Under the pieces are notes generated by a model. It was not told where the DNA came from, ran no database searches, and was given only the letters and a program-made list of their open reading frames with translations. This document shows, in pieces, positions 33,810 through 42,741 of a stretch of DNA of 64,000 nt; positions within the stretch are counted from its first letter, which is position 1, and each line of letters starts with the position of its first letter. Location: the NCBI RefSeq assembly GCF_016862995.1, contig NZ_BOOA01000035.1, positions 26,077 through 90,076 of the forward strand, written 5' to 3'. This stretch comes from Acrocarpospora phusangensis. Lineage in GTDB: Bacteria > Actinomycetota > Actinomycetes > Streptosporangiales > Streptosporangiaceae. The position numbers were made by a program, and so were the translations under genes.

Positions 33810-35260
33810 TCGAGGATCTGATCCCCGCACTCGCTGAACTCCGCGCGGCTCGTCCGGCGTACGAGGAAGCCGAGATGTACCGGGAGGGCGAAGCCCCCGA
33901 GAAGTTCGCCTCGCCCGCGATTCAGCGGGCGCTCCGGGGCGGCACCAAGGACTTCGCCGTGAATCTGGCCGCGCGCCCGGTTGACGCCGTCCTCGACCGG
34001 CTGGAGATCACAGGCGTCGTCTGCACCCCCGACCAGCACACCGCGCTGTTCGAGACGGCGGTCTGGGAGGCCAACGAGCTCGACATCGAGTACCCGGAAG
34101 TGCACGACAAGACGCTGACATTCGGCGACGGCTACCTGTTCGTCTGGCCCTCGGAGAGCAGCCGCGACGAGGAAGCGGACGGCGAACAGGTCGCGAGAAT
34201 CGACGGCGTCGACATCTTCTTCAACTCCCCGCTGACCTGCCGGGCGATCTACGACGACGAGAACCCGCGCCTGATACGGCTGGTCATCAAGGCATGGTGC
34301 CGGGGGGACGGCAAGGAGACGGAGACCCGGGTCAACCTCTACTACGCCGATCACTGCGAGAAATGGGTGACCAGGCCGGACTCCCGGGGCAAGGACGAGG
34401 ACCGACTGACGGCCGCCGACTTCGAGCCGTACACCGACGAGCACACCGACGAGCAAGGCCACATCGACAACCCGTACGGCCGCCCGCCGTTCTTCCACTT
34501 CCGGACCCGCCGCCCCTACGGTCGGCCCGTCCACAAGGGCGCGTACGGGTCGCAGGACGCCATCACCAAACTGATCACGAACCAGATGGCGGCCTCGGAT
34601 TTCGCCGCGTTCCCTCAGCGGTACGGCCTTCTCGATCCGACGGCCGGTTCGGACGACGACATCGACTGGGGCGACGAAGACGAGACCGAGCCGGAGGACC
34701 GCGACTCCCAGCTCGTCGCGTCCCCGGGCAGCATGTGGAACCTGCGGCACTACAAGGAGGTCGGCCAGTTCGCCCCCGCCGACCCCGACGCGTTCCTGAA
34801 GCCGCAGGGCCAGTTCATGCGGTTCATGGCCGCGACCACCACCACGCCGAGCCGGTGGTTCGACCCGTCCGGCGATGTCCCGTCCGGCGAGAGCCTGAGG
34901 GCGGACGACGCGCCGCTCAGCAAGAAGGCCAAGTTCATCGCACGCACCTTCGGGGCGACCTGGAAGGACGCCTTCGAGTTTGCGCTGCGCATCCTCGGCG
35001 CGACAGCCAAGGTCGCTGTCCAGTGGGCGCCCCCACAGGCCACCGACGACCTGGAGTTCTGGCAGGCCGTCCAAGCCCGTCAGGACGCCGGCGTGCCGGT
35101 CCGGCAGACACTCCTGGAGGCGGGCTACACGGACGCCGAGGTCACCGCGTGGGGCTACACCGAGGACCAGCCGAACGGACCCGACTGGAGCAGGCCGTCC
35201 CGAGAAGAACCGCCCATTCCCGTCCCGGTGCCACCCGCTCCGCCCGGGGATGACACGTGA
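33806..35260 (+). CDS. Portal protein (484 aa)
   Basis: GTG overlaps the upstream TGA. Size, position after TerL, and content (NLAARPVDAVLDRLEITGV, the wing region with YGRPPFFHFR, then ITKLITNQMAASDFAAFPQR and LSKKAKFIARTFGATW) match the SPP1 gp6-like portal family. Twelve subunits form the DNA entry ring at one capsid vertex. The C-terminus is Pro-rich. Confidence 0.85.
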   Translation: MIEDLIPALAELRAARPAYEEAEMYREGEAPEKFASPAIQRALRGGTKDFAVNLAARPVDAVLDRLEITGVVCTPDQHTALFETAVWEANELDIEYPEVHDKTLTFGDGYLFVWPSESSRDEEADGEQVARIDGVDIFFNSPLTCRAIYDDENPRLIRLVIKAWCRGDGKETETRVNLYYADHCEKWVTRPDSRGKDEDRLTAADFEPYTDEHTDEQGHIDNPYGRPPFFHFRTRRPYGRPVHKGAYGSQDAITKLITNQMAASDFAAFPQRYGLLDPTAGSDDDIDWGDEDETEPEDRDSQLVASPGSMWNLRHYKEVGQFAPADPDAFLKPQGQFMRFMAATTTTPSRWFDPSGDVPSGESLRADDAPLSKKAKFIARTFGATWKDAFEFALRILGATAKVAVQWAPPQATDDLEFWQAVQARQDAGVPVRQTLLEAGYTDAEVTAWGYTEDQPNGPDWSRPSREEPPIPVPVPPAPPGDDT

Positions 35261-36105
35261 CGCCCGACGAGGCCGAGCGCGAGATCACAGACCTGGAGGA
35301 CTCGACGGCCGCCCGGGTACGCCGGATCGTGGCCGACGCCCTCGCCGGCGGGGTGGACGCAAGCCGCCTCAGGTCGTTGGCCCGGAGGCTGGCCGACATC
35401 CTGAGGGGCGTGGTCGTGGGTGCGGCCCAGCTCGGGGCCCGGATCGCCCAAGCCCTGGCCGGGCTGCGCCCGCGACGCGTCGTCATCCCGCCCGCCGTGC
35501 TGCCGCCCGTGACGCCCCCCATCGAGCGGGTCGTCGCCCGCGCGGTGGCCGACCTCGAACATCGCCCCCGGCGGCAGGTCGCCGAACGCGCTGCCGACCA
35601 GCTCGCTGACGTCGGGCAGGGCCTCGTCACGCGCGCGGTCGCCGCAGGCACGGAGGTCGTGGCCCGGCGGCGACCGGACGCCGAGGTGATGTGGATAGCC
35701 GAGCGGGACGCCTGCCTGACCTGCCAGCGGCTGTCCGGCCACATCATGCCGCCCGGCCGCCGGTTCCCGGCCAGCGTGACCTACGGCGACAAGCCGCTGA
35801 AGTGGGACAAGTTCGACGGCCACCCGCCCCGGCACCCTCACTGCCGGTGCCGGATCCGCGTCGTCATCGGCGACATGAGCGCAGCTTCGGCGGCCCTGCA
35901 GCGGGAGGCCCGGCGGAGTGTGGTCCGCGGCTTCAGCATGCCGGGCGAATCGGGTGCGGCCCGGGTGCGCGCTGCTGACCGGCTGCTCCGCCGCGGCGCT
36001 GGCCTCCCCCGGTCGGTCGAGGAGTACGGCCGCGCGGCTGTTGCGGCGGGCCGGTTCCTGCGCGGCCGCCAAGTACCTGCGGGCGCTGGACGGCGCCCAC
36101 GATGA
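35257..36105 (+). CDS. MuF-like minor head protein (282 aa)
   Basis: GTGA overlap with the portal gene. The diagnostic part is ERDACLTCQRLSGH followed by HPPRHPHCRCRI (about residues 148-202), the Cys/His pattern of the Mu F/SPP1 gp7 domain. These proteins enter the capsid with the portal and act in head assembly or DNA ejection. The N-terminal half is helical and Arg-rich. Confidence 0.8.
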   Translation: MTPDEAEREITDLEDSTAARVRRIVADALAGGVDASRLRSLARRLADILRGVVVGAAQLGARIAQALAGLRPRRVVIPPAVLPPVTPPIERVVARAVADLEHRPRRQVAERAADQLADVGQGLVTRAVAAGTEVVARRRPDAEVMWIAERDACLTCQRLSGHIMPPGRRFPASVTYGDKPLKWDKFDGHPPRHPHCRCRIRVVIGDMSAASAALQREARRSVVRGFSMPGESGAARVRAADRLLRRGAGLPRSVEEYGRAAVAAGRFLRGRQVPAGAGRRPR

Positions 36106-36116
36106 GAGGAGTCCGG

Positions 36117-36854
36117 ATGGACTGCACAAACACCCAGCCCAAGACCCTGCCGGTCCACCCGTGGACTGGCCTGCGGGCGCTGGCTGTCATGCCGTCGGGC
36201 CGCGTCATGTGGCCGGTCGTGGGCGGCTCGGGAGACGACGACCCAGAAGGTGATCCGGAGGCCGACCCGGAGAACGACCCCGAGGCCGATCCGGAGGGCG
36301 ACCCCGAAGCTGATCCGCAAGAGGATCCCGACGAGGGGAAGAAGCCGAAGCCCGCGAAGGGCGACACCGTGCCGCGCTCCGAACTGGCCAAGGTGATCGC
36401 CGCTCGGGATGAGGCGAAGAAGAAGCTTCGCGAGAGGGACCGGGAGCTGGAGGACCTGAGGCGGCAGGGGGAGACCGCCGAGGAGACCGCACGCCGTGAA
36501 GCGGCCGAGGAGGCCAGGAAGACGGCCGACGCCCGTTACAAGCCGATCTCGGTACGGGCGGCCCTGCTGGAGGCGGGCGTCCTGCCCTCCCGGGTGAAGG
36601 GCGCGCTCAAGCTGGTGGACCTGGAGCAGGTCGACGTGGATGAGGACGGCGAGGTGTCCGGACTGGACGGTCAGCTGGCCAGCCTGAAGGAGGAGTGGCC
36701 GGAGCTGTTTGAGGCGCCCAAGGGCGACGGGAAGCCGGAGCCGCGCCGCCCGCCGAGTAGGGGCGCCGACGGGGCTGACCGGAAGCCGCCGTCGAAGAAG
36801 CCGCCGACCGCCAGCGAGCTCCAGGCGGCCAAGCTGCTCGGCAAGGCGGTGTAG
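36117..36854 (+). CDS. Scaffolding protein (245 aa)
   Basis: ATG 36117 is preferred over ATG 36102 because GAGAGGA lies 6 nt upstream. Residues 40-75 are an acidic DPE repeat (DPEGDPEADPENDPEADPE), followed by a coiled coil (AARDEAKKKLRERDRELEDL) and a helical C-terminus. Acidic, coiled-coil proteins just before the capsid gene are typical scaffolds that are removed during maturation. No protease gene is evident nearby. Confidence 0.75.
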   Translation: MDCTNTQPKTLPVHPWTGLRALAVMPSGRVMWPVVGGSGDDDPEGDPEADPENDPEADPEGDPEADPQEDPDEGKKPKPAKGDTVPRSELAKVIAARDEAKKKLRERDRELEDLRRQGETAEETARREAAEEARKTADARYKPISVRAALLEAGVLPSRVKGALKLVDLEQVDVDEDGEVSGLDGQLASLKEEWPELFEAPKGDGKPEPRRPPSRGADGADRKPPSKKPPTASELQAAKLLGKAV

Positions 36855-36867
36855 GAGGGCCGATCCT

Positions 36868-36930
36868 GCCGCGCTTGCGCGGCGGGTACCTCGTGTCGAT
36901 CTCCTTGGTAGACCGCCCTGGACGGGGCGG
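36868..36930 (+). promoter_or_regulatory. Two hairpins in the leader of the major capsid gene
   Basis: GCCGCG/CGCGGC (36868-36873 and 36878-36883, loop CTTG) and CCGCCC/GGGCGG (36913-36918 and 36925-36930) lie in the 134-nt gap before the capsid start. No gene is seen there. They may stabilise or separately process capsid mRNA, or act as partial terminators. Confidence 0.4.
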
Positions 36931-36988
36931 CGGTAAACGGACCCGGACGGGCCAGATCCCATCGCTACCGAGGATGAAGGACCCGACC

Positions 36989-38020
36989 GTGGCCCGTAAG
37001 AGCGGCTGGCTCGCCCCCATCGGCTGGATGCCCGAACCGGGCGACCTGATCGGCTACCGCAAGGATGGCCGCCCCATCTACCTGGCTGGTGGTGGCGCGG
37101 TCAACAACGTGGACGACTGGATCCCCGAGGAGTTCTCGGGTGAGGTCATCCAGCGCGTCAACCAGATGTCCGTGGTCGAGCGGTTCGCTCGCCCGTGGGC
37201 GATGTCGACCCTCACCCGCAGCGTCCCCCGGTCGGCGGGCATGGACGTTGAGGGCATCGCCAAGGGCGGCACCTACGGCGAGGACACCAGCAACAACGAC
37301 GAGGTGATCCTGCGAGCCCGCAAGATGGGCAAGGCGCTACGCCTGGACGACGAGGACCTCCAGGACTCGACCCTGGTCGACATCCTGAACACCAAGAAGC
37401 GCGACTGGGCGACTAGCTACGCCAAGTTCTACGACCAGGCATGCCTTGGTACGACCGGCGCGGAGAACGGCACCACGATCCTGTTCACGAGCCTCTACAA
37501 GTCGCTCCGGACGACGAACTCCGAGACCGGGTACACCGCGGACGCCAACTACGTGGCGAGCGCCTCCGGCTCTGCCGTCACCTACGCGAACCTGTCCAAC
37601 GTGCTGGGGCTCGCCGAGCAGGGCGACTACTGGGACGACTCCCAGGCCCTGGTGATCGCCCACCCCGGCTACAAGCAGAAGCTGCGCGGCATCGTGGACT
37701 CCCAGCAGCGGCCGATCTTCGTGGAAGGCCAGGGCGGGGACAAGGGCACGCCGTCCACGCTGTTCGGACACGAGATCGCCTGGTCACTGGGGGCGAAGAC
37801 TCACGCCACCAACACCTCCAACCCGACCGGCAACCAGCTGCTGATCGTCGGCAACCGCGACTACCTGTACAAGGGCGTCCGGTCCGGCCCCGAGTCCTAC
37901 GTCGCCGGGGCCGACACCGGCATCGGCTTCCTGACCGACCAGGCCGTCCTCAAGATCCGGTCCCGTCGTGGGTTCGCGGTCGCCCACGAGGCCGCGTTCG
38001 CGGTCCTTGAGGACCTGTAG
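36989..38020 (+). CDS. Major capsid protein, HK97-like (343 aa)
   Basis: GTG 36989 is preferred (GAAGGA about 7 nt upstream); ATG 36974 is in frame. The sequence shows the late-gene pattern of HK97-fold capsids: an extended N-arm, IPEEFSGEVIQRVNQMSVVERFA, then the P-domain region LVDILNTKKRDWATSYAKFYDQ and YWDDSQALVIAHPGYKQKLRG, ending in the A-domain RSRRGFAVAHEAAFAVLED. Flanked by leader hairpins and a strong terminator-like hairpin, as expected for a highly expressed gene. Confidence 0.85.
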   Translation: MARKSGWLAPIGWMPEPGDLIGYRKDGRPIYLAGGGAVNNVDDWIPEEFSGEVIQRVNQMSVVERFARPWAMSTLTRSVPRSAGMDVEGIAKGGTYGEDTSNNDEVILRARKMGKALRLDDEDLQDSTLVDILNTKKRDWATSYAKFYDQACLGTTGAENGTTILFTSLYKSLRTTNSETGYTADANYVASASGSAVTYANLSNVLGLAEQGDYWDDSQALVIAHPGYKQKLRGIVDSQQRPIFVEGQGGDKGTPSTLFGHEIAWSLGAKTHATNTSNPTGNQLLIVGNRDYLYKGVRSGPESYVAGADTGIGFLTDQAVLKIRSRRGFAVAHEAAFAVLEDL

Positions 38021-38060
38021 ACCTCCGTTGGTGCGGCGGAGGGGCGCTGAGGGTGCGCTA

Positions 38061-38090
38061 GGGGCCCCAGATCCCCAGGACTGGGGCCCC
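38061..38090. terminator. Strong hairpin after the major capsid gene
   Basis: GGGGCCCCAG (38061-38070) and CTGGGGCCCC (38081-38090) form a perfect 10-bp stem with a 10-nt loop, in the 96-nt gap behind the capsid gene. No U-run. It probably acts as a partial terminator or 3' stabiliser, so that downstream genes are expressed at lower level. Confidence 0.6.
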
Positions 38091-38116
38091 GGGCCCGACA
38101 CGAAAGGGACGAGCAG

Positions 38117-38581
38117 GTGAGCGACGCGAAGGGCCGCTGCCCGGAGTGCGGGACCGACGATGTCAGGCTGACCAACGCCGGCAGGCTGTACAAGCATCCG
38201 GGCAGCGATGGCGAGGCCTGTCTGGGAACGGGGCAGGAGCCCGCACCAGCGGACGCGGTCGTCCCCGTCGACCTTGTGGACGAGGACCCCGACGACTGGG
38301 GTGACGAACCCTCCGAAGACGCCGGCAAGCCCGAGCCGACCGCCGCCGACTCCGCGGGGAGCGCCTCGGTCTACGACTGGGTGCTCCCCATCCAGCAGCC
38401 CGCGCTCTACCTCGACGACGTGGCGTGGCACTACGCGAACGCCCAAGCCGCGGCGGCGGCGGCCGAGGCGGCCGGCCACACCGTGGCGGGCGAGGCCAAG
38501 TGCACCAGCATCCAGGCCAACGAGGACGGCACCGGACTCGACCTCACCTACACGGTCCCTCTGGAGGCACCCCGTGGCTAG
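38117..38581 (+). CDS. Hypothetical protein with N-terminal zinc-ribbon-like motif (154 aa)
   Basis: GTG with AAAGGGA upstream. CPEC at residues 8-11 and a later single Cys; an acidic, Pro-rich linker (DEDPDDWGDEPSEDAGKPEP) and an Ala-rich C-terminal helix. Lies in the head completion region. Function unknown. Confidence 0.6.
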   Translation: MSDAKGRCPECGTDDVRLTNAGRLYKHPGSDGEACLGTGQEPAPADAVVPVDLVDEDPDDWGDEPSEDAGKPEPTAADSAGSASVYDWVLPIQQPALYLDDVAWHYANAQAAAAAAEAAGHTVAGEAKCTSIQANEDGTGLDLTYTVPLEAPRG

Positions 38582-38858
38582 ATCACTCGTCCTCCGCCGG
38601 CGGCAGGACGGCACGCTCCGGCCGATCGGCGGCTGGCCCGAAGAGCACACGTTCGCTCTCTCATTCCTCACGCGGGAGATTGCGGCAGGTACGGCCAAGG
38701 TCACCGTCACCATCGAGGGGGCGGACGGCCCGGTGAGCTACGCCTTCGAGGGCTTCGATCCGCACGTCGATCAGCACGGCGAGCCCGTTCCTGACCCGGT
38801 CACGGGCGAGCCGAAGCCGAACTACACCGCCTGGCGCTGCACGAAGGTGGAGAGCTGA
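38574..38858 (+). CDS. Hypothetical small protein (94 aa)
   Basis: GTG 38574 with GGAGG upstream, overlapping the previous gene by 8 nt. Beta-rich core (AKVTVTIEGADGPVSYAFEG) and a Pro-rich loop. Unknown; virion-region location only. Confidence 0.55.
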   Translation: MARSLVLRRRQDGTLRPIGGWPEEHTFALSFLTREIAAGTAKVTVTIEGADGPVSYAFEGFDPHVDQHGEPVPDPVTGEPKPNYTAWRCTKVES

Positions 38859-38859
38859 C

Positions 38860-39309
38860 GTGGCTGACCTCATTCTTAACAACGCCCTCGGCCGCATCCG
38901 CACGTTCGCCGAGCTGGCCGGCTCGAATGACGCCATCGTGGTGGTTCCGCTCGAAGCTTCCGGCCTGGAGGCGGATGCCACCCTGCGCGACTATGACGAT
39001 CTGGCGTCCCTGCTCGCGGGCTCCAGCAACGAGCAGACCACGCTCGGCCGGAAGTCGCTCACGTCGGCGCTCACGGTGACCGTGGACGACACCAACAACC
39101 GGGTGGACATCGACGCCCCCGACCAGGTGTGGACGGCCACAGCGGGCAACGCGGTCGGCGCGCTGCTCTGGTGCTACGACTCGGACACGACGGGCGGCGG
39201 CGACGCCTCGATCGTCCCGATGTCCAAGCACGACTTCTCGTTCACGCCCGACGGCACCGACGTGACCGCCGTGGTGGCGGCGGCCGGGCTGATGCGGTCG
39301 TCTGGCTAA
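38860..39309 (+). CDS. Putative virion structural protein (149 aa)
   Basis: GTG start one base after the previous stop. Beta-rich with long polar loops (AIVVVPLEASGLEADATLRD, ALTVTVDDTNNRVDIDAPD, FSFTPDGTDVTAVVAAAGL). Size and place fit a head decoration or minor structural protein; this is inferred from context. Confidence 0.6.
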   Translation: MADLILNNALGRIRTFAELAGSNDAIVVVPLEASGLEADATLRDYDDLASLLAGSSNEQTTLGRKSLTSALTVTVDDTNNRVDIDAPDQVWTATAGNAVGALLWCYDSDTTGGGDASIVPMSKHDFSFTPDGTDVTAVVAAAGLMRSSG

Positions 39310-39833
39310 TGGCAACCGGCTCGATCCCGCTGCTCATCGCCGCCGCGACACCGCCTGACGGCACGACCAACAACGCGGCACCGAGCACGCAGAGGGTGAA
39401 GACGTCGGCGTCGGCGCCGACACCGTACTTTTTGCAGGCCGCGTTCGACGCCACGACCAAAGAGCAACTGACCTGGTCGTGGCGGATGCCTGCGAACTAC
39501 GCCAGCGGGCTCACAGTCAAGGTCACGTACAAGATGGCGTCCGCCACCACGGGTGGTGTTGTCATCGAGGCCAGGGTGGCGGCGATCTCGCCGGGGGACG
39601 CCACCGACGCGGACGCGAAGGCGTTCGGCAGCGCGAACACATCTTCGACCAGCACCGTTCCTGGGACGGCCGGTCACGAGGCGGAGATCTCGCTGGCGGT
39701 GGCCAACAACGACTCGCTCGCCCCCGGCGACCACGTGGTCTTCTACCTGGCCAGAGACCCCGGAGCGGGCGGGGACACGGCGGCCGGCGACATGGAAATT
39801 GTCGCGGTCAGTCTCGACTACACGACCACGTAG
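39309..39833 (+). CDS. Putative virion structural protein, beta-sandwich type (174 aa)
   Basis: The ATG overlaps the preceding stop by one base (TAATG). Thr/Ser/Ala-rich, beta-strand pattern (GLTVKVTYKMASATTGGVVIE, HEAEISLAVANNDSLAPGDHV, here cited in short pieces: VKVTYKMAS and EISLAVANN) as in phage fibre or decoration domains. No enzymatic motif. Confidence 0.6.
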   Translation: MATGSIPLLIAAATPPDGTTNNAAPSTQRVKTSASAPTPYFLQAAFDATTKEQLTWSWRMPANYASGLTVKVTYKMASATTGGVVIEARVAAISPGDATDADAKAFGSANTSSTSTVPGTAGHEAEISLAVANNDSLAPGDHVVFYLARDPGAGGDTAAGDMEIVAVSLDYTTT

Positions 39834-39842
39834 GGGCGGATT

Positions 39843-40115
39843 ATGGCGGTGTTGTCCGAACAGGCACGCGCGAGGCTCGGGGCCGCGTGGATGCGGGATG
39901 CGAGCGAGCAGCGGCAGTCGTGCGCCTTCACGAAGCCGGACCTTGCCGCAGCGATCGCCGCCGTGGACCAGTGGGTGGAAGACAACCAGGTGGCCTTTAA
40001 CCAAGCTCTGCCGCAGCCGTTCCGAGGCGCCGCCACCACCCCGCAAAAGATCGAGATACTCGCGTACGTGCTCTGGCGGCGCATCGGGAGGCTCACAGTT
40101 CCCGAGGACGGCTGA
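39843..40115 (+). CDS. Hypothetical small helical protein (90 aa)
   Basis: ATG with GGGGCGG upstream. Helical throughout (SEQARARLGAAWMRDASEQR, DLAAAIAAVDQWVEDNQVAF, KIEILAYVLWRRIGRL). Small proteins of this type recur in actinophage head/tail regions next to fibre-like genes. TGATG junction with the next gene. Confidence 0.6.
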   Translation: MAVLSEQARARLGAAWMRDASEQRQSCAFTKPDLAAAIAAVDQWVEDNQVAFNQALPQPFRGAATTPQKIEILAYVLWRRIGRLTVPEDG

Positions 40116-42412
40116 TGGCCCGGTCGTTCAGCGGCGCGAACCTGGTCACCTCGATTGGAGGGTTGAGCGGGATCAACGGCGGTGACGTCACGCTCGCCGT
40201 CATCCTCCGGCTCAACGCGACCACGGGCGGTGTGATCGACGTCCGCAACAGCGGAGGCACCTCGATCAGCACCATCAACACCGACGCAGGCCAGTACTAC
40301 TACGCCACGAGGGGCGCCGGAGAATTTTCCACGATCATGGCGTCGAGCACCACCGACAGCTGGCACTTGATCGGAGCAACGAAGGCAACGGGGACGGTGG
40401 CGCCCCGGGGCCACAAATATGTGTACGGCACCAACACGTGGTCGCATGCCGCCGGCGGGGCCACAGTCAGGGACGACACGGGCACCCCGGGCGCGTCGGG
40501 GACTGTGAGGTTCGGACTCCTATTTTCCGACCAGTTGAATGGCGATCTTGCTGCGGCGGCCGTTTGGACGCGCGTGCTCAGCGACGCCGAGATGGAACTC
40601 CTCCCGTTTTCGCTGGCCATGTGGCACGGGCTGTCGCCGGCCGCGTTCTGGGTGTTCGACCAGGCGGCGACCGGGATTGCGCTGAATGATCTGACGGGGA
40701 ATGGTGCCCAGCAGTCCTCGCTGTCCGGAACCAGCGTCGCCACCGCCGGCGTCCCCCTCCTCTCGTACGGAGCGACCGTCCCGATGGTGGCCTCCCCGTC
40801 CGCGCAGAGCATCGACCTCGGGCAGGCCGTAGAGACGGGACTCGCGCAGCCGCTCGGTCGGATGAAAAGCCTCACCCTGGGGCAGGCGCTCGCGACAGAG
40901 GCGGGTCAGCAGGTGCGCCCGGTCCGGCATCTTCCGTTCGGGCACGCGGCGGAGGCTGTGGTCGGCGGAGCCGTCGCCCCGGCCAAGTCCGACATCCTCG
41001 GCGTGGCCACCGAGACTGCGATGGGGCAGCCGGTCGGTAAAGCCAAGCAGGACACTCTCGGCCAGGCCAGCGCGTTGGAGGTCGGCCAGCCGGTAGCGGA
41101 GACGAAGGCCCGCTTGCTGGGCCAGGCCGCTGAAGCCTCGACCGCGCAGCCGCTCGCGAGGACGAAGGCGGGTGCTCTCGGCCAGGCCGTCGAGTCCGGA
41201 ACCGCGGCACCCATCGCGTGGGCTCGCGCTGTGCTGTTCGGCCAAGCCGTGGAGACCGCGACAGCGGGCATCGCCACCCCGGCGAAATCCGACGGCATTG
41301 GCGTGAGCACCGAGACCGTAACGGGCCAGCCTCTCGGCAAGACCAAGCACGGCGCCCTCGGACAGGCCGCAGCCTCGGAGACCGGCCAGCCGGTGGCCAA
41401 GGCGAGGTCGCGCATCCTCGGCCAAGCCGCAGAAGTCGGCACCGGTCAGGCGCTCACGGCCAGCAAGGTCCGCGCCCTGGGGCAGGCGAGCGCGGCCGAA
41501 ACGGCTGCTTCGGTGGCGTACGCCCGCGCCGTCCTCTTCGGACAGGCGGCAGAAGCTACGACGGCTGGGGAGGCCGACCCGGCGAAGGCGCGCACGCTCG
41601 GTCAGGCAACCTCCGTGGAGACCGCTGAGCACGTGGGTGGGCTCTCGGACGTGCAGCTCGGCCAGGCCGTTGCCCTGGAGACTGCGACGATCCTGGGGCG
41701 AGTCAAGCAGAGGTTGCTCGGGTCGGTGACTGAAACGGCGGCGGGGCTCGCGCTGGCCCGGGTCAAATCGGCCACACTGACGACTGCCATCGAGGCGTCC
41801 GCCGGCGGTGACCTCACCGCGCAGAAGGCACGGCAGATCGGCCAGGCCGTCGAGGTTGAGAGCGCACTCCCGGTTTCCACCAACGAGCAGCTCATGCTCG
41901 GCCAAGCCGTCAGCGCTGAAACCGCCGGCGCGTTCGCGGAATCGAAGGCCGGCCATCTCGGCGTGGCCAGCGAGCAGGCTGCGGCCTGGCCGACGGACCC
42001 CCGGAAGGAGCGGTTCCTCGGAGTCGCTGCCGAAGGTTCGAACGCTTTCAGCAGCGACGTGGTCAAGGTGCGGGTGGTGGGCACGGCGGCGGAGGTTGTC
42101 GCCGCGGTCGTGTTCGGGCTGGCGAAACGTCACCTCCTCAGTCAGGCGGCCGAATTCGACGTGGCGTTCGCCATCGGGAGCGGCCTTCACGTTGACCTCG
42201 GCCAGGCGGCGGCAGTCGAGGAGGCCCGACCAATGCAGACCGGGCGGCAACAGCTCCTGGCGCTCGCAGTCGAGGCGACCACGGCAGGGCGCATCTGGCG
42301 TCGGCCCCGCGCCGGGTCGATCTACCAAGGTGAGGCGGACGTCGCCGGAACCTCGGGTGAGGCCGGGGTTGACGGAAATTGGGGCGGGTCTGCCCGCCGG
42401 AGGGAGGCGTGA
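40115..42412 (+). CDS. Virion-type protein with LamG-like head and 25 tandem 20-residue repeats (765 aa)
   Basis: Residues 1-230 look like a concanavalin/LamG-type domain (SFSGANLVTSIGGLSGINGG, DSWHLIGATKATG, VWTRVLSDAEMELLPFSLAM, AFWVFDQAATG). Residues 235-734 are 25 perfect-length repeats of 20 residues with consensus LGQAxExxTAxPxxxxKxxx; residues 735-765 form a short Gly-rich tail. I recall related LGxAxETDTA repeats in actinophage structural proteins but cannot verify it. Position in the head-tail region and the LamG-like part suggest a surface-exposed, sugar- or host-binding structural protein. Confidence 0.65.
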   Translation: MARSFSGANLVTSIGGLSGINGGDVTLAVILRLNATTGGVIDVRNSGGTSISTINTDAGQYYYATRGAGEFSTIMASSTTDSWHLIGATKATGTVAPRGHKYVYGTNTWSHAAGGATVRDDTGTPGASGTVRFGLLFSDQLNGDLAAAAVWTRVLSDAEMELLPFSLAMWHGLSPAAFWVFDQAATGIALNDLTGNGAQQSSLSGTSVATAGVPLLSYGATVPMVASPSAQSIDLGQAVETGLAQPLGRMKSLTLGQALATEAGQQVRPVRHLPFGHAAEAVVGGAVAPAKSDILGVATETAMGQPVGKAKQDTLGQASALEVGQPVAETKARLLGQAAEASTAQPLARTKAGALGQAVESGTAAPIAWARAVLFGQAVETATAGIATPAKSDGIGVSTETVTGQPLGKTKHGALGQAAASETGQPVAKARSRILGQAAEVGTGQALTASKVRALGQASAAETAASVAYARAVLFGQAAEATTAGEADPAKARTLGQATSVETAEHVGGLSDVQLGQAVALETATILGRVKQRLLGSVTETAAGLALARVKSATLTTAIEASAGGDLTAQKARQIGQAVEVESALPVSTNEQLMLGQAVSAETAGAFAESKAGHLGVASEQAAAWPTDPRKERFLGVAAEGSNAFSSDVVKVRVVGTAAEVVAAVVFGLAKRHLLSQAAEFDVAFAIGSGLHVDLGQAAAVEEARPMQTGRQQLLALAVEATTAGRIWRRPRAGSIYQGEADVAGTSGEAGVDGNWGGSARRREA
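40817..42316 (+). repeat. 25 tandem copies of a 60-bp coding repeat
   Basis: Each unit is exactly 60 bp and begins near CTCGGxCAGGCC, coding for LGQA. Units 3-7 and 8-12 match each other as five-unit (300-bp) blocks: both carry FG-x-AxE...PAKSD, then a GVxTET unit, a GQPV unit, LGQAAE, and a unit ending ARAVL; unit 13 begins a third block. The array therefore grew by unit and by block duplication. No unit shows a length change, which implies strong constraint on the 20-residue period. Confidence 0.85.
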
Positions 42413-42741
42413 TGGCACAACTGCTGAAGCTGCGCCTCATCGAGGGCAACGACGACACCGTCGAGCTGGCGATCACCCGGAACGGCGCAGCGGTCCCTCT
42501 CGCGGACGCCGACATCGAGCTGCTGCTGAAGACGACCGAGTACCAGACCGACGACGACGCCGTGCTGCTCAGCCGGGACGGCGGGGAGATCACGGTCACC
42601 GACGCGGATGCCGGTCTGGCGGAGGCCACCTTGGACGGCAGCCTCATCACCGCCGATCTCACCTGGTGGCGATGCGACGTCATCGACGCGGGAGCCCGCC
42701 ACACCGCCCTGTACGGCGACCTGGAGGTGACGAACGTATGA
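42412..42741 (+). CDS. Hypothetical beta-rich protein (109 aa)
   Basis: TGATG junction with the repeat-protein gene. Ig-like or BppU-type beta pattern (TVELAITRNGAAVPLADADI, GEITVTDADAGLAEATLDGS, ALYGDLEVTNV). Probably a small virion component; inference from pattern and place. Confidence 0.6.
   Translation: MAQLLKLRLIEGNDDTVELAITRNGAAVPLADADIELLLKTTEYQTDDDAVLLSRDGGEITVTDADAGLAEATLDGSLITADLTWWRCDVIDAGARHTALYGDLEVTNV

Noticed and set aside
40520..42418. 632-codon minus-strand open frame over the 60-bp repeats
   Set aside because: The repeat period of 60 bp keeps any frame open; the + strand frame has the natural protein and the ribosome context.
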